33,633 nt of DNA from SKPT01 sp040905445. Lineage in GTDB: Bacteria > Planctomycetota > Phycisphaerae > Phycisphaerales > Phycisphaeraceae. Of this stretch, positions 17,547 through 24,762 are shown in pieces. Position numbers and translations under genes: made by a program. Position 1 is the stretch's first letter. Each line of letters starts with the position of its first letter. The DNA lies in contig JBBDRN010000024.1 of NCBI GenBank assembly GCA_040905445.1, forward strand, positions 1-33,633. Direction: 5' to 3'. The notes beneath the pieces are model-generated. The model was given only the letters and a program-made list of their open reading frames with translations. It did not search any database and was not told where the DNA came from.

Positions 17547-18290
17547 ATGACCACGAGCTTCGGCGCTCTGTGCACTGACTTTTATGTCAACCAGAAGCTG
17601 ACTTTAAAGATGGACCTGCCTGCCGAGCGCGAGACGCTGCTCCACTTTTTCGATCGCGTGCGCAAGTCCTACACCGCCATGACGCGGTTCCGCCGCTACG
17701 AAGGCGAACTCGCCCTCGAGTCCTCCCGCCGCGAGGCCGAGTACCGCTGGCTGTCGCTGCGCCGCACCAGCATGCGGGCCGGGCACGTCAACCCGGAGAC
17801 GATGGAGGACGCGTACACCTACCATCGCCAGCTCCTCGAGCTCGCCCCCCCGTTCCTGTCGATCAGCCCGATCGACGTCGACTACCTGGAGGTGCTCTTC
17901 GGCTTCGACCTCGAGTGCGAGGAGAACCACGACGAGATCATCTACCACGCCCTGATCGAGGACAGCCCCCTCGCCCCGATGCTCACCGTCCCCGGCACGA
18001 AGTTCCTCGACGTCCAGCCAGTGTTCGGCCTGTCGCTCACGTCCTCGGGCGATACCCAGGCCTACTTCGAGGTCAAGACGCGCCCCAAGAACCGCCGCGG
18101 CTCGTCCCGCAGCGGCGAGCCGATCAGCCTGTTCGTCACCATCCGCAAATATGGCCCGGTGGACAACGGCGAGCACCTGCTCCAGACCTTCGACAACCTG
18201 ACCCAGCAGGCGGAGACGCTCGCCACCGACCGCCTCGTCCCGCACCTGCTGACCCCGATCGCCCGCCACATCACGTCGGGCAGTGCGTGA
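17547..18290 (+). CDS. hypothetical protein, 247 residues
   Basis: No family is recognised. The predicted protein is soluble with no signal peptide or membrane segment. The first half is mostly helical and charged (MDLPAERETLLHFFDRVRKSYTAMTRFRRYEGELALES); the centre is acidic (SPIDVDYLEVLFGFDLECEENHDEIIYHALIEDSPLAP) and is followed by beta-rich sequence (VFGLSLTSSGDTQAYFEVKTRPKNRRG). The C-terminus TLATDRLVPHLLTPIARHI is helical. Strong coding evidence: GGGAAGGA lies 6 bases before the ATG at 17547, codon use matches the neighbours, and a -10-like TATACT is just upstream. Repeated Asp-Tyr-Leu-Glu-Val patterns suggest a structural or regulatory protein, not an enzyme with an obvious motif. Confidence 0.8.
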   Translation: MTTSFGALCTDFYVNQKLTLKMDLPAERETLLHFFDRVRKSYTAMTRFRRYEGELALESSRREAEYRWLSLRRTSMRAGHVNPETMEDAYTYHRQLLELAPPFLSISPIDVDYLEVLFGFDLECEENHDEIIYHALIEDSPLAPMLTVPGTKFLDVQPVFGLSLTSSGDTQAYFEVKTRPKNRRGSSRSGEPISLFVTIRKYGPVDNGEHLLQTFDNLTQQAETLATDRLVPHLLTPIARHITSGSA

Positions 18291-18347
18291 GGGCGGCCTT
18301 GACTTTCACGCGGCGAACGACAGGACTGTGAACCCGGAGACGGGAGC

Positions 18348-18854
18348 GTGCGCGTACGCATCAGGCATCTGCTTGTGCAAGCCGGCCCCGACCGGCACTT
18401 CCTGATGGCTACGCACGACGAGACACTTCGCGTAACATCGACCGTCGACTATGAGAGGCAGCGGATCACTCTGTCGTGGCACCGTTGTGGCCGAACCTGG
18501 CAGTTCGGCTACGGCAGCGTGTATGGCTCCGCCGAGTCGGCGCTCGCCCGGGATGACACCGTCGTGATTGTCGGCCGGAAATTCAGCGAGCAGTGGAACT
18601 TGGGCTGGGAGTTCCGATACCTCGGTCCACTCACCGGGAGCGCCAGGTTGGACTACGTGGGTGTCGGCCCGGCTCGGCTGTGCCCCCAATGGGTGCTGCG
18701 GCGTGAGGACCATGGGCGAGTGGCGATCGGATACCGCCGCGCCTGCGTCGAGGGTGCGCTGATCGCCACGAGGAGGGCGAGCGACGTGGATGTTGCGCTT
18801 GGCTTGGTGTGTACAGCGATGGATCACTTCGGCCGCGACATCCATGGACCATGA
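18348..18854 (+). CDS. hypothetical protein, 168 residues, atypical codon use
   Basis: No family is recognised. It starts with GTG at 18348 (CGGGAG before it) or ATG at 18405. The sequence is beta-rich with alternating hydrophobic residues (TSTVDYERQRITLSWHRCG, TVVIVGRKFSEQWNLGWEF, GRVAIGYRRACVEGALIATR). Codon use differs from neighbours: AGG, GGT, TTG, CAT, GAT and GTT are common, and third positions are less GC-rich, suggesting recent transfer. An opposing frame (18306-18938) covers the same bases but lacks a ribosome site and looks like a shadow. It follows the hypothetical gene by 57 bases and ends 30 bases before palindromic element B. Confidence 0.6.
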   Translation: MRVRIRHLLVQAGPDRHFLMATHDETLRVTSTVDYERQRITLSWHRCGRTWQFGYGSVYGSAESALARDDTVVIVGRKFSEQWNLGWEFRYLGPLTGSARLDYVGVGPARLCPQWVLRREDHGRVAIGYRRACVEGALIATRRASDVDVALGLVCTAMDHFGRDIHGP

Positions 18855-18883
18855 GTGCCTACCCGCGACCGTGCGAAAACAAC

Positions 18884-18949
18884 GCTGTGCGGACCACGAC
18901 TCACCCGAGATCACCGACCAGCGGGAAAGGTCCGGCACAGCGGACCCTA
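18884..18949. repeat. TAGGGTCCGC palindromic element, copy B
   Basis: A shortened left arm GCTGTGCGGACC (18884-18895) and a right arm at 18929-18949 that ends GCGGACCCTA with one extra G. Read on the minus strand the right arm starts TAG, which is the stop codon of the PEP-CTERM gene. The 33-base middle resembles that of copy C (CCGRGA..ACCGACCA..GAAAGG) in the same orientation. The element lies between converging genes. Confidence 0.88.
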
Positions 18950-20005
18950 CGGTCGGCGCGGGCGGCTCGCGAGCAGGCCTGCGGTCACGAGGCCCAGGAG
19001 CGTGAGCGTGCCGGGCTCGGGGACGAGCAGCGTGTAGTTGACGCCGGCTGCGGACGCCACGTCGACGTCGGTGCGCACGGCGCCGGTCTCGTCGCGGACG
19101 ATGATGCCGATGAGGTCCGCCGAGTTGCTGAACTCGATCTCGGTGCGGCCTTGCAGGAAGTAGTTGAGGCCCGGGCCGTCGTTGAGGAACTGGTTGCGCG
19201 TCTCGATGACGAGCATCGCGTCGAGGGCGACCGGGAGATACTCACCGCTGATGGGGTCGACGGGAATGTTGGCGGTGAGCGTGTAGGTGGCGTCGACGCC
19301 GGGGATCGGCTGGTTGAGGACGCTGACGTCGTCGTCGAGGGCGCTCCACATGGCGGGCGTGGGCTGCTGCGCGTCGGGGTCATAGATGGTCAGATCCACG
19401 CTGATGGGCGCGGTCTCGGCGCCGCCGGCGCTCGCGCTGAACTGGAACTTGGTCTTGAGGCGATACAGCGGCTGCTGGTCGTCGGCGATGTCGGCGACCT
19501 GGCTGTGGGTGCCCTCGGTCTTCCAGATGTACTGGATGCTGGTCAGCGCGGGCAGGCTCGGGCCCTGGGCGGTGAGCGTCAGCTCGTCGCTGAAGCTGAC
19601 GCTGCTGTAGATCAAGGCGTCGGAGCGGGTCCAGAGGCTTTCCTCCGACGTGCCGCGCATCTCGAAGTCGTGCTCCTGGAACGCCCACATCGCGACCGGC
19701 CGATTGGTGAGGTTGACGAGGCCGCTGGCGAGCGTGCCGTACTCGTGCGTCTGGTGGAGCGTGTGGTACTCGCCGACGGCGGCGGCGGAGCCCTCGCCGT
19801 TGATCAGCTCGGACTCCCCTTCGGTGCGGTCCTCATAGATGAACTGGTCCGTGACCATCACCAGATCCTGCTGGTAGGACTCGAAATAGGCATAGGACGA
19901 CAGCTCGGCCCGGGCCGGTGTCGCCGCGAGCGCGAGCAGCGCGAGGGTCGCCACGCCGCCGACTTGCGCGAGGCGCGCGCTGCGGGAACGATGCACGTAT
20001 GACAT
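18947..20005 (-). CDS. PEP-CTERM sorted extracellular protein
   Basis: A 352-residue exported protein. A signal peptide (MSYVHRSRSARLAQVGGV...ALLALAATPARA, cleavage near residue 34) precedes a mature part of mostly beta structure. The C-terminus has the PEP-CTERM sorting signal: VPEPGTLTLLGL, a short hydrophobic helix and a terminal RPRRP. Such proteins are cleaved and released or anchored by exosortase, commonly in polysaccharide-producing bacteria; no exosortase is seen here. The ATG at 20005 has GGAGGG upstream and is preferred to 20050. The stop TAG belongs to palindromic element B. The mature domain is not recognised. A divergent LuxR-type regulator is next door and may control it. Confidence 0.92.
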   Translation of the reverse strand: MSYVHRSRSARLAQVGGVATLALLALAATPARAELSSYAYFESYQQDLVMVTDQFIYEDRTEGESELINGEGSAAAVGEYHTLHQTHEYGTLASGLVNLTNRPVAMWAFQEHDFEMRGTSEESLWTRSDALIYSSVSFSDELTLTAQGPSLPALTSIQYIWKTEGTHSQVADIADDQQPLYRLKTKFQFSASAGGAETAPISVDLTIYDPDAQQPTPAMWSALDDDVSVLNQPIPGVDATYTLTANIPVDPISGEYLPVALDAMLVIETRNQFLNDGPGLNYFLQGRTEIEFSNSADLIGIIVRDETGAVRTDVDVASAAGVNYTLLVPEPGTLTLLGLVTAGLLASRPRRP

Positions 20006-20151
20006 GGTCTGCCCTCCTGACGACTGGCCGGCTGGCGCCGCCGGCGCCATATTCCGCTAGGCCGCATGATACCCGATTGCTAATATAAGGCTTCGTGCAG
20101 CGCGGTCCATGGGTGTAAACACACCAACGCCGCCGCGGCAGGCGAAGGAAC

Positions 20152-20961
20152 ATGCCAGCCATGGCCACGTCCGATCGGTTTCGCCTCAAGGACATGCGCA
20201 GCGTCTACCGCCTCGTCGCCGACTGCTGCGACGTCGGCGGCAATGCCGAGGCGTGGCGGCTGCGGATGCTCGACGGCCTGCGCGAGCTGGTCAGCGCCCA
20301 GGTGGCGCTGTGCATGCAACTGCACGACGTGGGCACCGACGACGAGCGCATCGCCGCGCCGCTCGATGCCGGCTTTCTCAGCGGCGCGGGCCGCGCGCTG
20401 TGGGGGCGCTACCAGCGCGAGCGGGCTTACCGCGACGACCCGTTCCACCTCGGGTTCTACGGCCGCTTCACCGGGTCGCTGCGCACGCGATGCCTGGCGT
20501 CGGTGGTCGAGGCGCCGACCTGGCGGCGGTCGCGTCACTACAACGACTTCGTGCGGGCCTGCGGGCTGGAGGATCGCATCACGTCATCGCTGCGCCTGCC
20601 GCAGCTCGACGCGTCGGCGATGCAGGTGATCGTGCTGCACCGCGCCGCGGGCGACGGGCCTTACACGCGCCGGGCGCAGCGGCTGGTGCACCTGTTTCAC
20701 CACGAGCTGGCGGGCCGGCTGGGCGGTATGCTCGCCCTGCCCGAGGCGGAGTCCGCCGAGCCCGCGCTGCCCCGCCGACTGCAGCAGGTGCTGGCCTGCC
20801 TGCTGCGCGGCGACAGCGAGAAGCAGGTCGCGCGCCGACTGCACATCAGCCCGCACACGGTCAACCGCCACGTCCAGCGGTTGCACCAGCGCTTCGACGT
20901 GCGCAGCCGGGGCGAGTTGCTGTTCCGCTGCCGCGACATGCTGCCGACGCTGGAGGCGTAG
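20152..20961 (+). CDS. LuxR-type transcriptional regulator
   Basis: A 269-residue regulator with a C-terminal LuxR/GerE helix-turn-helix about residues 203-262 (LPRRLQQVLACLLRGDSEKQVARRLHISPHTVNRHVQRLHQRFDVRSRGELLFR), where SEKQVARRL-HISPHTVNRHV are the two helices. The N-terminal 190 residues have no receiver-type acidic pocket or obvious ligand motif, and do not match the classical autoinducer domain, so the signal is unknown. Starts at 20152 and 20161 are both possible; GAAGGA lies close to the first. It is divergent from the PEP-CTERM gene (146-base gap), suggesting control of it. Its TAG stop opens palindromic element C. Confidence 0.9.
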   Translation: MPAMATSDRFRLKDMRSVYRLVADCCDVGGNAEAWRLRMLDGLRELVSAQVALCMQLHDVGTDDERIAAPLDAGFLSGAGRALWGRYQRERAYRDDPFHLGFYGRFTGSLRTRCLASVVEAPTWRRSRHYNDFVRACGLEDRITSSLRLPQLDASAMQVIVLHRAAGDGPYTRRAQRLVHLFHHELAGRLGGMLALPEAESAEPALPRRLQQVLACLLRGDSEKQVARRLHISPHTVNRHVQRLHQRFDVRSRGELLFRCRDMLPTLEA

Positions 20962-21030
20962 GGTCCGCTGTGCGGACCACGCATGGCCCGGGACTACCGA
21001 CCAAGAGAAAGGTCCACACCGCGGACCCAC
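20959..21030. repeat. TAGGGTCCGC palindromic element, copy C
   Basis: Left arm TAGGGTCCGCTGTGCGGACC (20959-20978) is identical to that of copy A; its TAG is the stop codon of the LuxR-type gene. The right arm (21011-21030, GGTCCACACCGCGGACCCAC) is degraded. The middle resembles copy B (CCGGGACTACCGACCA, GAAAGG). It lies between the converging LuxR-type gene and mcsB. Confidence 0.9.
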
Positions 21031-21069
21031 GCGTCGCCCAAGGACGACCGCTAACGGCCCTCCCCACCC

Positions 21070-21116
21070 TTCCTGTCTTCCTTCGTGCCGTCGTTGTGCC
21101 CTTCGCGCCTTCGTGG
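21070..21116. repeat. CTTCG-rich decayed repeat
   Basis: Short CTTCGTG/CTTCGCG words in tandem, resembling the right side of the hairpin at 7805-7900. It lies just past the mcsB stop, after palindromic element C. Too degenerate to fold into a strong hairpin. Confidence 0.45.
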
Positions 21117-21130
21117 CAATCCCGAAGCGC

Positions 21131-22198
21131 CTACCGCGACGCACGCTCCAGCCGCTCGCGGATCACCCGCGCCCTGGCGGTGCGGCGGGCCGCCGCGTCC
21201 ATCTCCTGGCCGCAGATCCGCTGCAGGTGCGCCGGCTGCGTCAGCAGGAACAACTCGTTGATCCCGCGGATGTCGACGTGCTGGATCCGCCCCAGGTTCA
21301 CCCCCAGCCGCAGGTGCGACAGGAGCTGCAGCACCTCGTCCGTGCCCATCACCCGCGCGTGCGAGAGGATCGCCCACGCACGCCAGACCTTGTCGTCGAG
21401 CTGGGCTTCGCGCTGCTTGAGCAGTGCCTGCCGGGCCTGCTGCTCGTAGGCGATGATCTGCGGCACCACGGTATGCTCGAAATCGGCGAGGATCTCCTGC
21501 TCGCTCTTGCCCAGCGTCGTCTGGTTGCTGATTTGATAAAGATCGCCCAGCGCCTCGGAGCCCTCGCCAAAAAGCCCGCGCACCGCCAGGTGCATGTCGC
21601 GCGCCGCCCGGCGGACCTTCTCGATCTCGCCCGTGAGCTTCAGCGCCGGCAGGTGCAGCATCACCGACACGCGGATCCCCGTGCCCAGGTTCGTCGGGCA
21701 GGCCGTCAGGTAACCGAAGCGGCGGGAGTAGCTCCAGTCCAGCCGCGCTTCGAGCACGTTGTCGATGTGATCGATCTGGTCGTACGCCTCGGTCAGTTGC
21801 ATCCCCGAGCGCAGGACCTGCACGCGCAGGTGGTCCTCCTCGTTGACCATGATCGCGAACGTCTCGTCGCTGTCGATGGCGACGGCGCGGGGCACCTCGT
21901 CGCCGGCCTGGGCGTGCTGGCGCGAGATGAGATGCCGCTCGACCAGCAACTGACGATCGAGCGACGGGCTGTCGGGCAGCTCGATCCACAGCAGGTCCTC
22001 CGCCAGTTCCTTGGAGAGGATCTGTTCGCGGGCGCGCTGCAGAACCTCGTGCCGCTGGCGCCGGTTGGCGCGGCTGACGAAAGGGAAGCCGGCGATGTTG
22101 CGCGCGTACCGGATGCGGCTGGAGATCACGATGTCGCTGTAAGGCCCGGCCCCGCGAAGCCATTCCCCGGCATGCTCGGTCATCTGCCGCAGGCTCAT
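21131..22198 (-). CDS. mcsB: protein arginine kinase McsB
   Basis: McsB phosphorylates arginines on misfolded or aggregated proteins and so marks them for ClpCP. The 355-residue length is typical. The guanido-kinase features are present: SSRIRYARNIAGFPF (26-40), the acidic NEEDHLR (119-125) and the active cysteine in ACPTNLGTG, which falls at residue 167 as in the Bacillus/Geobacillus enzyme. A C-terminal Arg-rich helix (ARRTARARVIRERLERA) follows. The ATG overlaps the mcsA stop (ATGA, 22195-22198), so translation is coupled. No ctsR or clpC adjoins the pair, unlike Firmicutes. Confidence 0.95.
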   Translation of the reverse strand: MSLRQMTEHAGEWLRGAGPYSDIVISSRIRYARNIAGFPFVSRANRRQRHEVLQRAREQILSKELAEDLLWIELPDSPSLDRQLLVERHLISRQHAQAGDEVPRAVAIDSDETFAIMVNEEDHLRVQVLRSGMQLTEAYDQIDHIDNVLEARLDWSYSRRFGYLTACPTNLGTGIRVSVMLHLPALKLTGEIEKVRRAARDMHLAVRGLFGEGSEALGDLYQISNQTTLGKSEQEILADFEHTVVPQIIAYEQQARQALLKQREAQLDDKVWRAWAILSHARVMGTDEVLQLLSHLRLGVNLGRIQHVDIRGINELFLLTQPAHLQRICGQEMDAAARRTARARVIRERLERASR

Positions 22199-22704
22199 GC
22201 CGGCTCCTCCTCTTCGACCCGCCGAATGTCGTCGCGCAGGCGCGCCGCCAGTTCGTAATCCTCGCCCGCCACCGCGGCATCGAGCTGCTTGCGCATGCGC
22301 ATGAGTTGGGCCTGCCGCTGCTCGCCGGTGCCGGCGCGGCGCGGGACCTTGCCCACGTGATGCGTGCCGCCCTCGTGGGCCCGTTCGAGCAGGGGGGTGA
22401 GCGGGCCTTCAAACGCCTTGTAGCATTCGGCGCAGCCCATCAGGCTCGTTTCACGAAACTGCGAGAAGCTCATGCCGCAGCCGTCGCAGACAAGCTCGCC
22501 CGCCGGCGCGCCGCCCCCGCCGCTGTGATGCTTGACGAAGTTGGTGAGCAGCTCATTGATCGGCGTGTGGGCCGCCTTGACGGAGCCCATGCCCTCCTCC
22601 GCGGCGTGCAGGTCGCACAGGTTTTTCTCGATCTTCTGCCCCTTGACGATCTCGACGGATCGCGTCGTCGCCGGGCGGTCGCATTTGTCGCATTTACGAT
22701 TCAC
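22195..22704 (-). CDS. mcsA: McsA, zinc-binding activator of McsB
   Basis: A 169-residue McsA-type protein: CxxC pairs C5/C8 and C73/C76, plus C30-x2-H33 and C91/C94 for zinc binding, and a C-terminal UVR (UvrB/UvrC) motif at 133-164 (AQLMRMRKQLDAAVAGEDYELAARLRDDIRRVE). McsA stimulates McsB and helps couple to Clp. The start is a GTG at 22704 with AGGTGA four bases upstream. Candidate promoter TTGAAG-17-TAGAAT lies just ahead (22749-22721), leaving a leader of roughly 10 bases. First gene of the mcsA-mcsB operon. Confidence 0.93.
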   Translation of the reverse strand: MNRKCDKCDRPATTRSVEIVKGQKIEKNLCDLHAAEEGMGSVKAAHTPINELLTNFVKHHSGGGGAPAGELVCDGCGMSFSQFRETSLMGCAECYKAFEGPLTPLLERAHEGGTHHVGKVPRRAGTGEQRQAQLMRMRKQLDAAVAGEDYELAARLRDDIRRVEEEEPA

Positions 22705-22720
22705 AGTTCACCTGCCACCG

Positions 22721-22749
22721 ATTCTAGAGTCCGACCGCTGCTGCTTCAA
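22721..22749 (-). promoter_or_regulatory. candidate mcsAB promoter
   Basis: On the minus strand TTGAAG (22749-22744) and TAGAAT (22726-22721) are 17 bases apart, close to the sigma-70 consensus. The predicted start near 22714 lies at the ribosome site of the GTG at 22704, so the leader would be very short. No CtsR-type heptad repeat (AGGTCAAANANAGGTCAAA) was seen. Confidence 0.6.
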
Positions 22750-22837
22750 TGCAAACCCCCGGCACGGGCCGTCGACGCCGGCCGGGGTCGGTTCGTGCGC
22801 TTGCGGTGATTGAGGCGAGCGGGCGGGGGCAGGGGCC

Positions 22838-23311
22838 TCACGGGCGGCCTCGAATGGCGCGGATGATCGGCTCCAGCGGACCCGTCTTGTCCAGCACCGC
22901 CTCCACGCCGACCTGGCGCAGACGATCCGCGGCGATCGGGTTGGGCATCGCCGTCATGGCGATGATCCGCACCGCCCCGAACCGGTCGCGAACGTGCTGC
23001 ACGTTCTCAAGCGTGCGGGCCAGATCGACGCCCACGTCGATGACGACCACATCCACCCCCGCCGCCCCGGGCGGACCGTTGCCGCCGGCGGGGCTGGGCG
23101 GATCGAGCAACGCCGAGTCGCCGGGCCCCGCCGGGCCCTCCGTCGCGGCAGGGTCGGCGGCCACGGGGTCGGCCATCGCGGCCGCCCCGGGCGCATCCAC
23201 CGGTGGCCGGTCGGGTGCCTCGACGACCTCCACGTCTTCGACGCTCGCGAGCACGCCGAGCAGCGACTCTCGCACCGCCGGGTGATCGTTCATGAGCAAG
23301 ACGCGGATCAT
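22838..23311 (-). CDS. single-domain response regulator with a long inserted loop
   Basis: A 157-residue receiver-like protein and no output domain. It opens IRVLLMNDHPAVRESLLGVLAS as in NarL-type receivers, and shows D9, the phosphoacceptor D92 (VDVVVIDVG), T120 (IIAMTAMP) and K142 (AVLDK). Between residues 34 and 85 lies a Pro/Gly/Ala-rich insert of about 50 residues where normal receivers have a few residues between beta-2 and alpha-2/beta-3. Starting at 23311 (frame open to 23437) gives the family N-terminus, though the ribosome site is weak. It follows the PilX-like gene by 104 bases on the same strand, so it may act in pilus control. It may be unable to be phosphorylated normally. Confidence 0.75.
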   Translation of the reverse strand: MIRVLLMNDHPAVRESLLGVLASVEDVEVVEAPDRPPVDAPGAAAMADPVAADPAATEGPAGPGDSALLDPPSPAGGNGPPGAAGVDVVVIDVGVDLARTLENVQHVRDRFGAVRIIAMTAMPNPIAADRLRQVGVEAVLDKTGPLEPIIRAIRGRP

Positions 23312-23415
23312 AAGGGACCAATCGGTTAGCCGGGTCGCAGGGTTGAACCGGTTTGACCGATCAGAACCCCCAACTTGCCGCCGGGGTTCCCCCGACGCCG
23401 CCTGGGCCATCAGCC

Positions 23416-24714
23416 TCACTCGGCCGGACCCAGCCACGTGACCCGCAGTGATTTCCCGCCTGCCTGCCCCTGGCCGCCCGCAGCCGCCTTCAGCGCCAGA
23501 TCCTGCGTCAGCCGCGCGTGGTTGCGCAGCGACGCCGACCGCCCGACGAACGCCCCGAACAGCCGGGCGTTGTTGACCATTTGCAGCTCTGCCGCCGGGG
23601 CGACGAGCCGAGCCGCGACCTCGACATTGTTGTCGAGCTGAAGCGCGTCGGAACCGGTCTGGTACATCGTCACCGCCGCCGGGTCCGCCTCGCCCGACGC
23701 CGGTGCGTTCACCCGCGCGTTGTGCTCAAACCGGAGGCGATCGGCATAGACCGTGAGCGTCGCGCCCGGCTGGAGGACGATCCGCCCCTCATCGCTCACC
23801 TCCAGCGTGCCCGCCGCCACGATGGTCACGTCGCCCTGGATGCGCAGCTCGAAGCCGTCGCCGATGCGCACGTGGCGGTACCAGTGCGTCCCGCCTGCGA
23901 GCGTCCGTTGGCCGGCGGAGGGAAAGTTGCTGTCGGGTGGGTTCGTGGGCCCGCCGACGGGAGGCGTGACCTGCGGCAGGGCGAGCGCCTGCTCGAGGTT
24001 GCCCACCTCGCCCGTGACGCCCGCCTCCCCGCCTGAGCCTTCGACCACCTCGCCGGGGTCGCCCCCGGGGCCGATCAGCAGATCCCCATGCAGCGTCGCC
24101 GTGTCCTGGAAGTGGACTTGGTTCGCGCCCGTCGTGTTGGTCGCCACGCTCGCCGGCGGCCCGCCCGGGTCCGGCGGCCCGGCGACATAATTGCCGCTGC
24201 GCGAGTCCAGCGCGTCCACTCGGCTGTTGTCCTGCATCCAGACCAGCTCCGCCACGGCCAGGGCGTGATCGAACGCGGCGCCCTCGGTCCCGCCTTCCAC
24301 CCGCACGCGCGCCAGGTAGCGGGCCTGACCGAAGTACGCCTCGCACGTCAATACCACCGGGTCGCTCAGCCCCGGCTCGTCCGCGTCGCCGTCGGTGGCG
24401 GTGACCGAGAACTGCCCGCCCGCGTACGCCTGCTCGTTGACCCACACGCCCGCGCCCATCGCGTCGCGCCAGTTGCTGTTTGAGCCGATGGCTGCCAGCG
24501 CGGCCGCGAGCCCGGAGTCGGCGATCGCCCGCGCCTGGTCGTGCTCGACGATGTTCCGGGCGATCGTGCTCGACGTCGTCTGGGCCGCGAGAAACGGCAG
24601 CGCCAGCACGCTCGCCACGACCAGCGCCACGACGACCAGCGCCAGCGCAAGCCCCCCGTTTCGCCGCGCCGCCGCGTCCGCCGACTCCCGCGTTGCCCGC
24701 GCCTTGTTCACCAT
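23416..24714 (-). CDS. PilX-like / pilin-associated protein with polymer-like C-terminal domain
   Basis: A 432-residue protein with a PilX-type N-terminus: short charged leader, then LALALVVVALVVASVLALPFLAAQTTSSTIARNIVEHDQARAIADSGLAAALAAI, the hydrophobic helix and amphipathic continuation seen in type IV pilus or type II secretion accessory proteins (minor pseudopilin K-like). It lacks the Phe/Glu-5 cleavage signature. A Pro/Gly-rich linker (GNLEQALALPQVTPPVGGPTNPPDSNF) precedes a beta-strand-rich repeat-like end (LEVSDEGRIVLQPGATLTVYADRLRFEHNARVNAP; LQLDNNVEVAARLVAPAAELQMVNNARLFGAF), similar in style to a DUF7305-like right-handed helix. It probably works with the three pilin-like genes upstream on the minus strand. 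The exact family is unsure. Confidence 0.65.
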   Translation of the reverse strand: MVNKARATRESADAAARRNGGLALALVVVALVVASVLALPFLAAQTTSSTIARNIVEHDQARAIADSGLAAALAAIGSNSNWRDAMGAGVWVNEQAYAGGQFSVTATDGDADEPGLSDPVVLTCEAYFGQARYLARVRVEGGTEGAAFDHALAVAELVWMQDNSRVDALDSRSGNYVAGPPDPGGPPASVATNTTGANQVHFQDTATLHGDLLIGPGGDPGEVVEGSGGEAGVTGEVGNLEQALALPQVTPPVGGPTNPPDSNFPSAGQRTLAGGTHWYRHVRIGDGFELRIQGDVTIVAAGTLEVSDEGRIVLQPGATLTVYADRLRFEHNARVNAPASGEADPAAVTMYQTGSDALQLDNNVEVAARLVAPAAELQMVNNARLFGAFVGRSASLRNHARLTQDLALKAAAGGQGQAGGKSLRVTWLGPAE

Positions 24715-24742
24715 GGTCTGCCTATCGCGTCAGCGTCGGACA

Positions 24743-24762
24743 GGTCCGCGGAGCGGACCCTA
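24743..24762. repeat. TAGGGTCCGC palindromic element, copy D (single arm)
   Basis: GGTCCGCGGAGCGGACCCTA, one arm only. Read on the minus strand it begins TAG, which is the stop codon of the pseudopilin gene. It forms one small hairpin. This is the only copy between genes on the same strand (pseudopilin and the PilX-like gene). Confidence 0.85.

Noticed and set aside
18306..18938. 210-codon minus-strand frame opposite the 168-residue gene
   Set aside because: No ribosome site, and it continues into palindromic element B; the plus-strand frame has a better start and more protein-like composition. Not fully excluded.
20109..21449. 446-codon open frame on the plus strand
   Set aside because: Out of frame with the LuxR-type gene, runs through its stop and the repeat into antisense mcsB; low-complexity Arg/Ala/Pro.
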